Positions 1-9,206 of a stretch of DNA of 55,343 nt are shown here, piece after piece (the first letter of the stretch is position 1; each line of letters begins with the position of its first letter). The stretch covers positions 1 through 55,343 of the forward strand of contig NZ_VWMY01000012.1 of NCBI RefSeq assembly GCF_008905045.1, written 5' to 3'. The notes under the pieces are model-generated. The model worked only from the letters and a program-made list of their open reading frames with translations. It did not search any database and was not told where the DNA came from. The DNA is from Streptomyces albicerus (lineage in GTDB: Bacteria; Actinomycetota; Actinomycetes; Streptomycetales; Streptomycetaceae). The translations under genes were made by a program, and so were the position numbers.

Positions 1-88
1 GGCGTTTGAGGACGAGGCCGCTAGGCCGATAGCGGGGGTCTGGGGGCGCAGCCCCCAGGGATGGGACGGGTAGGGGCGGCGGGGGCGA
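1..88. repeat. Dispersed GC-rich hairpin repeat, copy 1
   Basis: The stretch opens with GGCGTTTGAGGACGAGG, then GCGGGGGTCTGGGGGCGCAG and CCCCCAGGGATGGG. Nearly the same series recurs at 24941-25033, and its reverse complement lies inside the nitrate reductase gene at about 5217-5335. The GGGGGCGCAGCCCCC part is self-complementary. I recognise it as a repeat of the kind scattered between Streptomyces genes; its function is unknown. Here it lies just downstream of the minus-strand gene at 101-562. Confidence 0.75.
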
Positions 89-100
89 GCAAAACCCCCA

Positions 101-562
101 CTACCCCGCCGCCGCCCCCTGATCCCGCACCGCGAGTCTTCGGAGCATCTCGAGTACCCGGTCCCGGGACTCGTCCGCCGCGTCGATGGCCTCCATGCAC
201 TGCCAGTACGTCCCCTCGTCGTCCGCCGCGCAGGCGATCCCGACGAGGGCGATACCGACCTCGCCGAGCAGCCCGCCGAGGTCGAGAAGCGCGCGGCGCG
301 CATCGCCGAGCTCGGTGAGCTGGGCGGCCCGCAGGCTTCCCGCATCGAGCGCCGGCGCGTCCAGCACCCCGCATCCCCGACCGGCCAGCTCGGTCAACCC
401 CAGTGCCTCACCTCGCAGTTCAGGAGGCCCGGACACCGCCAGCCGGCTGCCTATCGCCTGGGCGAGGGCCTGCGCCTGCCAGGCCTCCGCCATGATCCCG
501 GGAGCGTCCCCGCTCCCCACCAGGGCACATCTGCTCGCGCCGATGAGCCGCACCGCGTCCAT
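101..562 (-). CDS. DUF6099-like hypothetical protein
   Basis: A 153-residue protein starting at an ATG on the minus strand and beginning MDAVRLIGASRCAL. It is alanine- and leucine-rich with a helical look, and has no signal peptide, membrane span or catalytic motif that I can see. The start and the AEAWQAQALAQAIGS segment match my memory of the Streptomyces DUF6099 family, whose function is unknown. It is complete and stands alone, about 200 bp from the next gene on the same strand. The Shine-Dalgarno sequence is weak (GGGGAC). No role can be proposed from context. Confidence 0.75.
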   Translation of the reverse strand: MDAVRLIGASRCALVGSGDAPGIMAEAWQAQALAQAIGSRLAVSGPPELRGEALGLTELAGRGCGVLDAPALDAGSLRAAQLTELGDARRALLDLGGLLGEVGIALVGIACAADDEGTYWQCMEAIDAADESRDRVLEMLRRLAVRDQGAAAG

Positions 563-765
563 GCGTTGTCCCCGTCTGTCCCGACGCGCTCTTCACACGC
601 CTGCCCGAACTCCGCCTGTCCACTACCCAGAGTGAAGTGACTGGGGACGAAAAGCCAGAGGAAGCCTGAAATCTGCGGACACGGAATTGGATGTGGATAG
701 ATCGATAACTCCGGAGAGTGACATTCGGGGTCCTCGAGTCCGTTCCAAGGGCGACCGGCAGACGG

Positions 766-1098
766 TCAGGAACCCTCTCCCACCGGAAACCTCCGTTCGT
801 TCCGGTCGATCTTCGCATCGAGCGCCGCAAGCGGATCGATACCGAGCACCTCGCACAACTGCAGCAAGTACGCCAGCACGTCGGCGACTTCGTCCGTCAC
901 ACGGGGAGCCCTCTCCGGGTCGTCCATCACCCGGGCCGACTCCTCGGGCGTCAGCCACTGGAAGATCTCGACGAGTTCGGACGCCTCCACGCTGAGCGCG
1001 GCGACGAGGTTCTTGGGCGTGTGGTACGGCTGCCAGTTCCGCGCCGCCGCGAACTCGGCCAGCCTGCGCTGCAGCGTCGCCACATCAAGTTCAGTCAC
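766..1098 (-). CDS. MazG-like nucleotide pyrophosphohydrolase
   Basis: A 110-residue all-alpha NTP pyrophosphohydrolase of the MazG/RS21-C6 type. The metal-binding pattern is visible: EASELVEIFQW around residues 36-46, then DEVADVLAYLLQLCE around residues 68-82, matching the EXXE...EXXD signature. Family members hydrolyse (d)NTPs to monophosphate and pyrophosphate, often cleaning up non-canonical nucleotides. The GTG start overlaps the stop of the upstream ATPase gene in a GTGA tetranucleotide, so the two are translationally coupled. The substrate cannot be read from sequence; a dCTPase-like housekeeping role is the default inference. Confidence 0.85.
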   Translation of the reverse strand: MTELDVATLQRRLAEFAAARNWQPYHTPKNLVAALSVEASELVEIFQWLTPEESARVMDDPERAPRVTDEVADVLAYLLQLCEVLGIDPLAALDAKIDRNERRFPVGEGS

Positions 1099-2261
1099 GG
1101 CTCAAGGTCTACCACCGTCACCCCGCCCACCCCCGCCGCCCAGGACGCGTCACTCACGGCCCCCACCAGCCGGATGTGCCCGCGCTCGCACATCCGCGCC
1201 GCCAGCCGCACGAGCCCCTCCCGCTGCCGTACGTCCAGATCGCGGTCGAACCCGTCGGCGAGCACGGTGAGCGTCTGCAGCGCCGCGGGCACCTCACCGG
1301 CCGGGTCGACCTCGAGGACGCCGGGGCCGGTGAGCAGTACCAGGGACAGCGCGAGATACCTCAACTCCCCGTCGCCCAGCAGCCCGAGCGGCGTCCGCAG
1401 CCCGTCGCCCCGGTCGAGCAGCGCCCGAACCGTCCCGTCGATCCCACCGGCCGGCCGCTCGGCCAGGACGTCGAGGACCGGCCCCGCGCATCCCGCCCGC
1501 ACCGCGTCGACCAGGAGCCCGTGCCGACGGCCGCACTCCGAGCGCGTACGCCACAGCACTTCGGCGAGGTTGTCGCAGCCGCGCAGCAGCCGTCCCGCGC
1601 CGAGCGGTACGGCGGTGCGCATGGAGCGGGGCAGCGGGTCGCAGGCGAAGACGGACCGCAGGGCGACCACCATCTGCTCGGCGGCGGCGATGACTTGGCG
1701 CTGGCCGTCCGTCTTGCCCGCGACGCGCAGGGGCAGGAGCGCCGTGCCGAGGCGGTCGTCGGGGAGGGGCGCCCTCGTCACCGGGGACGAGCCCGCCGTG
1801 TGCCAGGCCGCCTGCACGGCACGCCGGCTCGGATCGCGCAGGGCCGTCTCCAGCAGGGTCAGGCCGCCGGTCGTCAACCGCTCGCCCACGATGCGCAGTT
1901 CGGGCTCGGCCTGCACGGCGACGTCGAGCCGTACCGGGCCCTCGGGACCGTCCGCCGTGCAGCCGATGCGGAACCCGCGCCGCCGCTGGGCGTCGGGCCG
2001 GGCCCGCTCGGGCACGCACGCGACCGGATCCGGGAACACCTCGGCCAGTTCGGCCCCGCCGCCGAGCCGGGCCAGGGCCTCGTACGCCCGCAGAGCGCTC
2101 GATTTGCCGCTGCCGCTCGGCCCGGCGAAGAGGCTGAGCGGTCCGAGCGGGAAGCCGGCGCGGCGGTGCGCGGCGAACGCGGCGAGCCGCAGTTCGGTGA
2201 CGCTGGGCCGGTCCGGGCGTGCCTCGGCCGACGGGCGGGTCCCGGGAGATGACAGGGTCAT
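1095..2261 (-). CDS. SMC/RecF-like AAA ATPase
   Basis: A 388-residue P-loop ATPase. Walker A is GPSGSGKSS at residues 47-55, in the N-terminal FxxLxxFAGPxGSGKS context of SMC/RecF/OLD-type ATPases. A signature-like GDGELRYLALSLVLLTG lies in the C-terminal third. The following Walker B region reads VLEVDP, so the usual acidic pair after the hydrophobic strand is degenerate. There are no membrane spans. The gene overlaps the MazG-like gene by four bases. No clear Shine-Dalgarno precedes the ATG, and a 9-bp tandem repeat lies 60-120 bp upstream. It could be a DNA-associated or regulatory ATPase; the function is unknown. Confidence 0.75.
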   Translation of the reverse strand: MTLSSPGTRPSAEARPDRPSVTELRLAAFAAHRRAGFPLGPLSLFAGPSGSGKSSALRAYEALARLGGGAELAEVFPDPVACVPERARPDAQRRRGFRIGCTADGPEGPVRLDVAVQAEPELRIVGERLTTGGLTLLETALRDPSRRAVQAAWHTAGSSPVTRAPLPDDRLGTALLPLRVAGKTDGQRQVIAAAEQMVVALRSVFACDPLPRSMRTAVPLGAGRLLRGCDNLAEVLWRTRSECGRRHGLLVDAVRAGCAGPVLDVLAERPAGGIDGTVRALLDRGDGLRTPLGLLGDGELRYLALSLVLLTGPGVLEVDPAGEVPAALQTLTVLADGFDRDLDVRQREGLVRLAARMCERGHIRLVGAVSDASWAAGVGGVTVVDLEP

Positions 2262-2323
2262 ATCCGGACGGTAGAGCTCCGCCGTCAGGCCGAACCGTTT
2301 CGCCCGGCAGACCTTCCTACGAT

Positions 2324-2385
2324 CGAGGGATCGGAGGGATCGGAGGGATCGGAGGGATCGGAGGGATCGGAGGGATCGGAGGGAT
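2324..2385. repeat. 9-bp tandem repeat (CGGAGGGAT x6 plus a partial copy)
   Basis: Six perfect consecutive copies of CGGAGGGAT occupy 2332-2385, preceded by the 8-bp variant CGAGGGAT at 2324-2331. The array begins two bases after the stop codon of the minus-strand SepF-like gene and lies in the 126-bp gap before the ATPase start. Confidence 0.95.
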
Positions 2386-2387
2386 GC

Positions 2388-2777
2388 TCACGCCCCGGGA
2401 ATCCCCGCGCCCTCCATCAGCCCGCCCACCTCGGTCCCCGGCGGCGTGAGAAGGAACACGTTCCGGTCGACCCGGTGCATCCCGCTCGCGAGTCCGAAGA
2501 CGACGCCCGTGCTGAAGTCGAGTACGCGCTTGGCGACGTCCGTCTCCGCGCCTGTGAGGTCCAGGAGGACCGGAACGCCGGCCATCAGGGTCTCGGCGAC
2601 GTCGCGGGCGTCCGCGAAGATGTTGACCCGCAGGACCACGAAGCGGCGCCGCGCCTCGGTCGCCGCCTCCGGGATCGACCGGTGGTCGACCGCCGACGGC
2701 CAGGCATCGCGGCCGCGCAGCGGTACGACCTGGGCGAGCCCTTCCCACTGTTCATCGGTGACGTCGTGGCTGTTCAC
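2388..2777 (-). CDS. SepF-like cell division protein
   Basis: A 129-residue protein with the SepF fold region from about residue 45 to the end (RRFVVLRVNIFADARDVAETLMAG, then VLLDLTGAETDVAKRVLDFSTGV and a C-terminal FLLTPPG). SepF bundles and tethers FtsZ at the division site in actinobacteria and Bacillus. This copy lacks the long N-terminal linker and obvious amphipathic membrane helix of classical SepF, so it is probably one of the extra SepF-like proteins known in Streptomyces. The GTG at 2777 was chosen because GGGGGAG precedes it. It is divergent from the nitrate reductase gene. Confidence 0.85.
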   Translation of the reverse strand: MNSHDVTDEQWEGLAQVVPLRGRDAWPSAVDHRSIPEAATEARRRFVVLRVNIFADARDVAETLMAGVPVLLDLTGAETDVAKRVLDFSTGVVFGLASGMHRVDRNVFLLTPPGTEVGGLMEGAGIPGA

Positions 2778-2967
2778 CGGCTCCCCCCGACCTGACTCGC
2801 GCTGATTGCCGCATTGCCGCACTGACTGTCTGCACCGGCCATTCTTGCGCATGGTCACCCGTTCGGCCCAATGCGACACGGTCCGCAGCGACCGCGGTCC
2901 TATGGGGCCCCTCACATCGCGCCGACGGCGGCTGTGTGGCGCGTGTAACTCCTCATGATCGCGACAT

Positions 2968-2983
2968 GTGACACAGGCGTAAC
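2968..2983 (+). promoter_or_regulatory. Possible GlnR box
   Basis: GTGAC-N6-GTAAC (GTGACACAGGCGTAAC) fits the Streptomyces GlnR half-site pair gTnAC-N6-GaAAc with one mismatch. It lies 82 bp upstream of the nitrate reductase GTG. Nitrate assimilation genes are known GlnR targets, which supports the reading. Only one such pair is seen, so this is a prediction. Confidence 0.45.
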
Positions 2984-3065
2984 GGGCAATTCGTACGCTC
3001 ACGGACGGAGGTTCCGTTTCGAGAAGGGGCCCGAGGACCGAAGAAGGCCGGCGAAAGGCAGCTGT

Positions 3066-6000
3066 GTGACCACGACCACCCCCACGACGCAGGTGCGCAC
3101 GGTCTGCTCGTACTGCGGTGTGGGCTGCGGCATGGTCCTCGACATCGGGATGGGCCCCGACGGGCGGCGTACGGTCCTGAAGGCCTCCGGGGACAAGGCG
3201 CACCCGGCGAACCACGGCCGACTGTGCACCAAGGGCGCGACCACGGCCGACATGCTCGCCGCGCCGGGACGGCTGTCCACCGCGCTCGTACGGGACGACC
3301 GCGGCGCGGAGCCGGTGGCGGCGCCCGTGGACGCGGCGATCGCCGAGACCGCGCGGCGGCTGCGCGCGATCATCGACGAGCACGGTCCGGACGCCTTCGC
3401 CTTCTATGTCTCGGGGCAGATGAGCCTGGAGGCCCAGTACCTGGCGAACAAGCTGGCCAAGGGCTTCGTACGGACGAACCAGATCGAGTCGAACTCGCGG
3501 TTGTGCATGGCGAGCGCGGGCGCCGGTTACAAGCTGTCGCTGGGTGCCGACGGGCCGCCCGGCTCGTACCAGGACTTCGAGAAGGCGGACGTCTTCCTGG
3601 TCATCGGCTCGAACATGGCCGACTGCCATCCGATTCTCTTCCTGCGGATGATGGACCGGGTGAAGTCGGCGGGCGCGAAGGTGATCGTCGTCGATCCGCG
3701 GCGCACCGCGACCGCCGACAAGGCCGATCTGTTCATGAAGATCAAGCCGGGCACGGACCTGGCCCTGCTGAACGGGCTCCTGTATCTCCTCCACGAGAAC
3801 GGGCACACCGACCCCGACTTCATCGCCGCCCACACCGAGGGCTGGGAGGCGATGCCCGGCTTCCTCGCCGACTACACGCCCGCGGCCGTCGCCGAGATCA
3901 CCGGCATCCCGGAGGCGGACATCCGTGAGGCCGCGCGGCTGATCGGCGAGGCGGACGAGTGGATGAGCCTGTGGACCATGGGCCTCAATCAGTCCACGCA
4001 CGGCACCTGGAACACGAACGCCCTGGTCAACCTGCATCTCGCGACCGGTGCCATCTGCCGCCCGGGCTCCGGGCCCTTCTCGCTCACCGGGCAGCCGAAC
4101 GCCATGGGCGGCCGCGAGATGGGGTACATGGGGCCCGGTCTGCCGGGACAGCGGTCCGTACTCGTCGACGACGAGCGTGCCTTCGTCGAGGAGCTGTGGG
4201 AGCTGCCGCCCGACTCGATTCGGAAGGACGGGGTCGGGAAGGGCACCGTCGAGATGTTCCAGAAGATGGCCGACGGCGAGATCAAGGCCTGCTGGATCAT
4301 CTGCACCAATCCCGTCGCCTCGGTCGCCAATCGCCGGACCGTCATCGAGGGGCTCGAGGCCGCCGAGTTCGTCGTCACGCAGGACGTCTTCGCCGAGACC
4401 GAGACCAACGCGTACGCCGATGTCGTGCTCCCCGGCGCCATGTGGACCGAGACCGAGGGCGTCCTCATCAACAGCGAGCGCAACCTCACGCTCGCGCGGC
4501 CCGCCGTGGAGCCGCCCGGCGAGGCGCTCGCGGACTGGCGGATCATCGCGCGGGTGGCCTGCGCGATGGGATACGAGAAGGGGTTCTCGTACGAGAGCGC
4601 GGAGGAGATCTTCGAGGAGATCAAGCGCGCGTGGAATCCGAAGACCGGGTGGGATCTGCGGGGTGTGACGTACGAGCGGCTGCGGGACACGTCCGTGCAG
4701 TGGCCGGCCGGGCGGGAGGACGGGCCCGACCGGAATCCGATCCGGTACGTGGATTCCGTGGACGAGGGTCCCGTATTTCCTACCGCCAGTGGGCGGGCCG
4801 TGTTCCACGCTCGGCCGCACATGGCCGCCGCGGAGATGCCCGACGACGACTTTCCCTTCGTGCTGAACACCGGGCGGCTTCAGCATCAGTGGCACACGCT
4901 GACCAAGACCGGGAGGGTGGGCAAGCTCAACAAGCTCAATCCCGGGCCGTTCGTGGAGGTGCATCCGGAGGATGCCGCGGTGCTCGGTGTCGTCGAGGGT
5001 GACAGGGTCGAGGTTGCCTCGCGGCGGGGGCGGGCCGTGTTGCCTGCGGTGGTGACGGATCGGGTGCTGCGTGGGTGTCTGTTCGCGCCGTTCCATTGGA
5101 ACGATCTGTTCGGGGAGTATCTGAGCGTCAATGCCGTCACTAGTGACGCCGTGGATCCGGTTTCGTTTCAGCCGGAGTTGAAGGTGTGTGCGGTGGCTGT
5201 GGCGAGGGTTTCTTCCCCCACCCCACCCCTTCCCGAAAGCGGGGCGCTGCCCCGGACCCCCCTGGGGGCGCTGCCCCCAGACCCCCGCTCCTCAAACGCC
5301 GGAGGGGCTGAAATTGCCGCTATCGCCGGAGGGGCTGACACTGCCCTCGTCTTCGGGCTCGCGCCCGCCCCTCCGCCCGTCCTCACCGCCCAGGAACGCC
5401 AGTACCTCACCGGCTTTCTCGCCGGGCTCTCCGCCGGCGCGCCCGGTGTGCCCGTGCTTCCGTCCGACGCTCCCTTCATGCCTGAGCACGCGCTGTGGGT
5501 GAACGGTGTGCTCGCCGGGATGTACTCCCGGGCGGCCGACGCACCACAAGCGACAGCCACTCCCCTCCGTGAGGTCGTCGTGTTGTGGGCCTCGCAGACC
5601 GGGAACGCCGAGGAGGTCGCGACGGCCGCTGCCGAGCGGCTTGCCGCGACCGGGCACAAGGCCACGCTTGTCGACATGGACGACGCCGATCCGCGCGCGC
5701 TGCCACCGGGGGCGGATCTGCTGCTGATCACCAGTACGTTCGGCGACGGGGATGCGCCCGACAACGGCTCCGGGTTCTGGGCGGCGCTGGACACGCCCGA
5801 GTCGCCGCGCCTGGACGGTGTGCGCTATGCCGTGCTGGCCCTCGGGGACTCCTCGTACGACGACTTCTGCGGGCACGGGCGCCGACTCGACCAGCGGCTG
5901 GACGAGTTGGGAGGGGTCCGGCTCGCCCCGCGTACGGACTGCGAGCCGGATTACGAGCCCTCCGCGCAGGCTTGGCTGGACCAGGTGCTCACCGCGCTCG

Positions 6001-7181
6001 CCCCTGGTCAGGAAACCGCCCCGGCGCCGGTTCCGAGCGCTCCGGCATCGACATCGAGGAAGCCCGCGCCCGTCACCGCCCGACTCACCGGCAACCGGCT
6101 GCTCAGCCTGCCCGGTGCGGACAAGGAGGTCCGCCGGTTCACGTTCGACACGCGGGAGAGCGACACCCCGCTGACGTACGAGGCCGGGGACGCGCTCGGT
6201 GTGCGGCCGGTCAACTCGCCCGGCCTGGTTCGGGAATGGCTGGAGGTGTCCGGGCTTGACGCCTCAACCACCGTGGAAGTGAACGGAGTTGGCCATACCT
6301 CCCTCGCCGACGCGCTGGGCCGGCATCTCGACATCACCAGGATCACCCCGGATCTGCTGCGCTTCGTGGCCGAACGGACCGGTGACAACCGGGAGTTGAA
6401 GAGGCTGATGCGGCCGGACAACAAGGACGGGCTGGCGAAGTGGAGTTGGGGGCGGCAGGCTGTCGATGTGATCGCCGAGCATCCCGTGCGGGCGAGCGCC
6501 CAGGAGTGGGCCGGGGTCCTGAAGCGGCTCCAGCCCCGCCTGTACTCCATATCGTCCAGCCCGCTCGTCGACCCGCACCTCGTGTCGCTGACGGTCTCCG
6601 TCGTGCGGTACGAGAACCTCGGCGGACAGGCCCGCGGCGGCGTCTGCTCGCCCTTCCTCGCCGACGCCGAACCGGACACCCCGGTACCGGTGTTCGTACA
6701 GCGCTCCCCGCATTTCCGACCCCCGGCGGACCCGGCGACCCCGATGGTGATGGTCGGGCCCGGCACCGGAGTCGCGCCCTTCGTCGGCTTCCTCGAGGAG
6801 CGGCGGGCCCTCGGGCACCGGGCGCCCAACTGGCTGTTCTTCGGTGAACAGCACCGGGCCACCGACTTCTACTACGAGGACGAGCTGACCGCCTTCCTCG
6901 ACGACGGCACCCTCACCCGCCTGGACACCGCGTTCTCCCGCGACCAGCGCGCCAAGGTCTACGTCCAGGACCGGATGCGCGAGCACGGGCCCGAACTGTG
7001 GTCCTGGCTCCAGAGCGGCGCCCGCTTCTACGTCTGCGGTGACGCCTCCCGCATGGTCAAGGACGTCGACCGGGCGCTGCGGGACATCGCCGTCACGCAC
7101 GGCGGCCTGGGCGAGGCCGAGGCCGCCGCGTACGTCAAGCAGCTCGCGGCGGAGAAGCGGTACGTCCGCGACGTGTACTGA
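3066..7181 (+). CDS. Fused assimilatory nitrate reductase / NADPH sulfite-reductase-type flavoprotein
   Basis: About 1371 residues from the GTG at 3066 (GAAAGG upstream). The N-terminal half is a molybdopterin oxidoreductase: [4Fe-4S] cysteines C14, C17, C21 and C54, and a likely Mo ligand C147 in SRLCMASAG, as in assimilatory and periplasmic nitrate reductases. A C-terminal molybdopterin-binding domain follows ([11 protein letters not shown]). The second half is a CPR/CysJ-like reductase: flavodoxin with ASQTGNAEE near residue 840, an FAD site RLYSISSSP near 1158, and NADPH sites [12 protein letters not shown] near 1231 and YVCGDASRM near the end. The enzyme would reduce nitrate to nitrite with NADPH in the cytoplasm. 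The interdomain linker near residues 717-758 is encoded by a dispersed DNA repeat. Nearby molybdate transport genes fit the role. Confidence 0.9.
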   Translation: MTTTTPTTQVRTVCSYCGVGCGMVLDIGMGPDGRRTVLKASGDKAHPANHGRLCTKGATTADMLAAPGRLSTALVRDDRGAEPVAAPVDAAIAETARRLRAIIDEHGPDAFAFYVSGQMSLEAQYLANKLAKGFVRTNQIESNSRLCMASAGAGYKLSLGADGPPGSYQDFEKADVFLVIGSNMADCHPILFLRMMDRVKSAGAKVIVVDPRRTATADKADLFMKIKPGTDLALLNGLLYLLHENGHTDPDFIAAHTEGWEAMPGFLADYTPAAVAEITGIPEADIREAARLIGEADEWMSLWTMGLNQSTHGTWNTNALVNLHLATGAICRPGSGPFSLTGQPNAMGGREMGYMGPGLPGQRSVLVDDERAFVEELWELPPDSIRKDGVGKGTVEMFQKMADGEIKACWIICTNPVASVANRRTVIEGLEAAEFVVTQDVFAETETNAYADVVLPGAMWTETEGVLINSERNLTLARPAVEPPGEALADWRIIARVACAMGYEKGFSYESAEEIFEEIKRAWNPKTGWDLRGVTYERLRDTSVQWPAGREDGPDRNPIRYVDSVDEGPVFPTASGRAVFHARPHMAAAEMPDDDFPFVLNTGRLQHQWHTLTKTGRVGKLNKLNPGPFVEVHPEDAAVLGVVEGDRVEVASRRGRAVLPAVVTDRVLRGCLFAPFHWNDLFGEYLSVNAVTSDAVDPVSFQPELKVCAVAVARVSSPTPPLPESGALPRTPLGALPPDPRSSNAGGAEIAAIAGGADTALVFGLAPAPPPVLTAQERQYLTGFLAGLSAGAPGVPVLPSDAPFMPEHALWVNGVLAGMYSRAADAPQATATPLREVVVLWASQTGNAEEVATAAAERLAATGHKATLVDMDDADPRALPPGADLLLITSTFGDGDAPDNGSGFWAALDTPESPRLDGVRYAVLALGDSSYDDFCGHGRRLDQRLDELGGVRLAPRTDCEPDYEPSAQAWLDQVLTALAPGQETAPAPVPSAPASTSRKPAPVTARLTGNRLLSLPGADKEVRRFTFDTRESDTPLTYEAGDALGVRPVNSPGLVREWLEVSGLDASTTVEVNGVGHTSLADALGRHLDITRITPDLLRFVAERTGDNRELKRLMRPDNKDGLAKWSWGRQAVDVIAEHPVRASAQEWAGVLKRLQPRLYSISSSPLVDPHLVSLTVSVVRYENLGGQARGGVCSPFLADAEPDTPVPVFVQRSPHFRPPADPATPMVMVGPGTGVAPFVGFLEERRALGHRAPNWLFFGEQHRATDFYYEDELTAFLDDGTLTRLDTAFSRDQRAKVYVQDRMREHGPELWSWLQSGARFYVCGDASRMVKDVDRALRDIAVTHGGLGEAEAAAYVKQLAAEKRYVRDVY
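5217..5335. repeat. Dispersed GC-rich hairpin repeat, copy 2, inside a coding sequence
   Basis: The segment contains GGGGGCGCTGCCCCCAGACC followed by CCCGCTCCTCAAACGCC, the reverse complement of the repeat at 1-60 and 24941-25000. It then shows GCCGGAGGGGCTGA twice (about 5300 and 5326). The nitrate reductase frame stays open through it and encodes a proline-, alanine- and glycine-rich linker between the molybdenum and flavodoxin parts. Confidence 0.8.
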
Positions 7182-7184
7182 TCA

Positions 7185-7197
7185 CCCGGCGACCGGG
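7185..7197. terminator. Weak hairpin between convergent genes
   Basis: CCCGG-CGA-CCGGG lies in the 39-bp gap between the converging stop codons of the nitrate reductase and modBC. The stem is only five pairs and there is no T-run, so it may or may not terminate transcription. Confidence 0.3.
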
Positions 7198-7220
7198 ACA
7201 CGGCTGCGCGCTTCAAGGAG

Positions 7221-9200
7221 TCAGAGCGTCACGACGGTCGTCTCCGTCGCCTTCACGCTGGTCCACACCGCGGTGCCGTCGGCCAGACCGAGTTCGGCGG
7301 CTGCCTGCGGGGTGATCTCGGCGACCAGGTCGGGCGCCCGGTCCGAGGTGATCAGGACCCGCAGCCTGCTGCCCGTGGCGGTGATCTCGCGCACGGTTCC
7401 GGGCCATACGTTACGGGGGCTGCCGCCGGGCCTGTCCCGATGGACGGAGACCGCCTCCGGGGCGATGATCGCGAGGGCTTCGGTGCCCTCGGGCAGCGGG
7501 TCGGCGACGACCAACCGGCCGTCGCCCTCGGCGAGTCGGAGTCCATCGGCGGTCGCGGTGCCGGGCCAGGCATTGCGGCCCAGCATCCGGGCCACCCAGG
7601 GCGAGCGGGGGTGCCGGGTGACCTCGGCGGGCGGGGCGTCCTGGAGGGCGCGGCCGTCGTCGAGTACGAGGACACGGTCCGCGAGGGACACCGCCTCGAC
7701 CGGATCGTGCGTGACGATCAGGCAGACCCCGCCGAAGCCGTCGAGGTGACGGCGCAGGGTGTGGCGTACCTGGGCGCGGGTCGTCTGGTCGAGGGCCGCG
7801 AGGGGTTCGTCGAGGAGGAGCAGACGCGGACGGGTGGCCAACGCCCGTGCCAAGGCGACGCGTTGGGCCTGACCGCCGGAGATCTGGGACGGCTTGCGGT
7901 GCGCGAGATGGCCGACGCCGAGCCGGTCGAGCCACTGCTGGGCGATCCGGCGGGCCTCGGCCCTGCGCACGCCCTGGGCCCGGAGCCCGTATGCCGTGTT
8001 GGCGAGCGCGGTGAGGTGTGGGAAGAGCGCACCGTCCTGGGGTACCCAGGCAACTCCCCTGCGGTGCGGGGGCAGTTCGGTGACGTCCGTGTCGCCGAGG
8101 CGCAGCTCGGCGTGGGCGCGCGGGGTCAGGCCGAGCAGGGCCCGCAGAAGGGTGGTCTTGCCGGCGCCGTTGGGGCCGACGACGGCGATGGTGGTGCCGG
8201 GGTCGGCGTCCAGGACCAGTTGGTTGAAGCCGGTGACTTCGGCGTGCAGGGACCAGAGTTCGCCGTAGGAGGCGGTGGGGTCCGTGTCGGCGGCCGGTGA
8301 ACTGTCCTCCTCCGCCCGGGACTTGGCCGGGCTCTCGACCAACGGTTTGGCCACATACGTGCGGGCGCCGCCCGGTGTGCCCGTGAAGCGGCCGCGCAGG
8401 GCGACGAGGACCGCCATGGCGATGGCGAGCAGGAGGAGGGACACCGAGGTGGCGGCCTCCGGGTTGTCCTGGAGGAGCAGATAGACCTGGAGGGGCAGGG
8501 TCTGGGTGGTGCCCGGCAGGTTGCCCGCGAAGGTGATCGTGGCGCCGAACTCACCGAGGGCGCGGGCCCAGGTGAGCGCGGCTCCGGCGATCAGACCCGG
8601 GGCCACCATGGGCAGCGTGACGGTCGCGAAGACCCGTACCGGCGAGGCTCCGAGCGAGGCGGCCGTCTCCTCGTAACGCGGCCGGAGCCCCGCGATCGCC
8701 CCTTCGAGGCTGATCACCAGGAAGGGCATCGCGACGAAGGTGGCGGCGAGGACCGCGCCCGAGGTGTGGAACGGCAGCGTGATGCCGAAGGTGTCCTCCA
8801 GCCAGGGCCCGAGCAGCCCGCGCCGCCCGAAGGCGAGCAGCAGCGCGACCCCGCCGACGGTCGGCGGCAGCACCATCGGCAGCAGCACGAGCGAGCGGAC
8901 GAGGGCCTTGCCGGGGAACGGCACCCGGGCGAGCAGCCAGGCCAGCGGGACACCGAGGACGAGCGAAAGACCCAGCGACCAGAAGGAGACGACGAGCGAG
9001 AGCTCGAGCGCCTGGCTCGCGCCGAGGCTGGTCAGGTGCCCGCCCAGATCGCCCCAGCTCGTGCGCGCCAGGATGCCGGCCAGCGGCAGCACCAGGAAGG
9101 CGATGGCGAGCAGGGCGGGAAGGGCCAGCGGCAGGGGCGTACGGAAGCCACGCGAGCGCCTGCTCTCGCGGTCCGGCCCGGTCGTGCGTACGCCTTTCAT
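7221..9200 (-). CDS. modBC: Fused molybdate ABC transporter permease-ATPase (ModB-ModC)
   Basis: A 659-residue fusion. Residues about 20-270 form a ModB-type permease with several hydrophobic helices and the EAA-like loop EETAASLGASPVRVFATVTLP. A linker of about 40 residues leads to a ModC-type ATPase: Walker A GPNGAGKTT near 341, signature ISGGQAQRVALARAL near 437, Walker B LLLLDEP near 458, and a C-terminal TOBE/molbindin domain from about 570. It imports molybdate with the adjacent ModA. It begins six bases after the modA stop without its own strong Shine-Dalgarno, so translational coupling is likely. The partner enzyme is plausibly the neighbouring nitrate reductase. Confidence 0.92.
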   Translation of the reverse strand: MKGVRTTGPDRESRRSRGFRTPLPLALPALLAIAFLVLPLAGILARTSWGDLGGHLTSLGASQALELSLVVSFWSLGLSLVLGVPLAWLLARVPFPGKALVRSLVLLPMVLPPTVGGVALLLAFGRRGLLGPWLEDTFGITLPFHTSGAVLAATFVAMPFLVISLEGAIAGLRPRYEETAASLGASPVRVFATVTLPMVAPGLIAGAALTWARALGEFGATITFAGNLPGTTQTLPLQVYLLLQDNPEAATSVSLLLLAIAMAVLVALRGRFTGTPGGARTYVAKPLVESPAKSRAEEDSSPAADTDPTASYGELWSLHAEVTGFNQLVLDADPGTTIAVVGPNGAGKTTLLRALLGLTPRAHAELRLGDTDVTELPPHRRGVAWVPQDGALFPHLTALANTAYGLRAQGVRRAEARRIAQQWLDRLGVGHLAHRKPSQISGGQAQRVALARALATRPRLLLLDEPLAALDQTTRAQVRHTLRRHLDGFGGVCLIVTHDPVEAVSLADRVLVLDDGRALQDAPPAEVTRHPRSPWVARMLGRNAWPGTATADGLRLAEGDGRLVVADPLPEGTEALAIIAPEAVSVHRDRPGGSPRNVWPGTVREITATGSRLRVLITSDRAPDLVAEITPQAAAELGLADGTAVWTSVKATETTVVTL

Positions 9201-9206
9201 GGTCTG

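Noticed and set aside
2388..5096. Very long minus-strand open frame across the nitrate reductase gene
   Set aside because: It is the antisense shadow of a clearly recognisable enzyme. Only its C-terminal 129 residues (the SepF-like protein) look like real protein.
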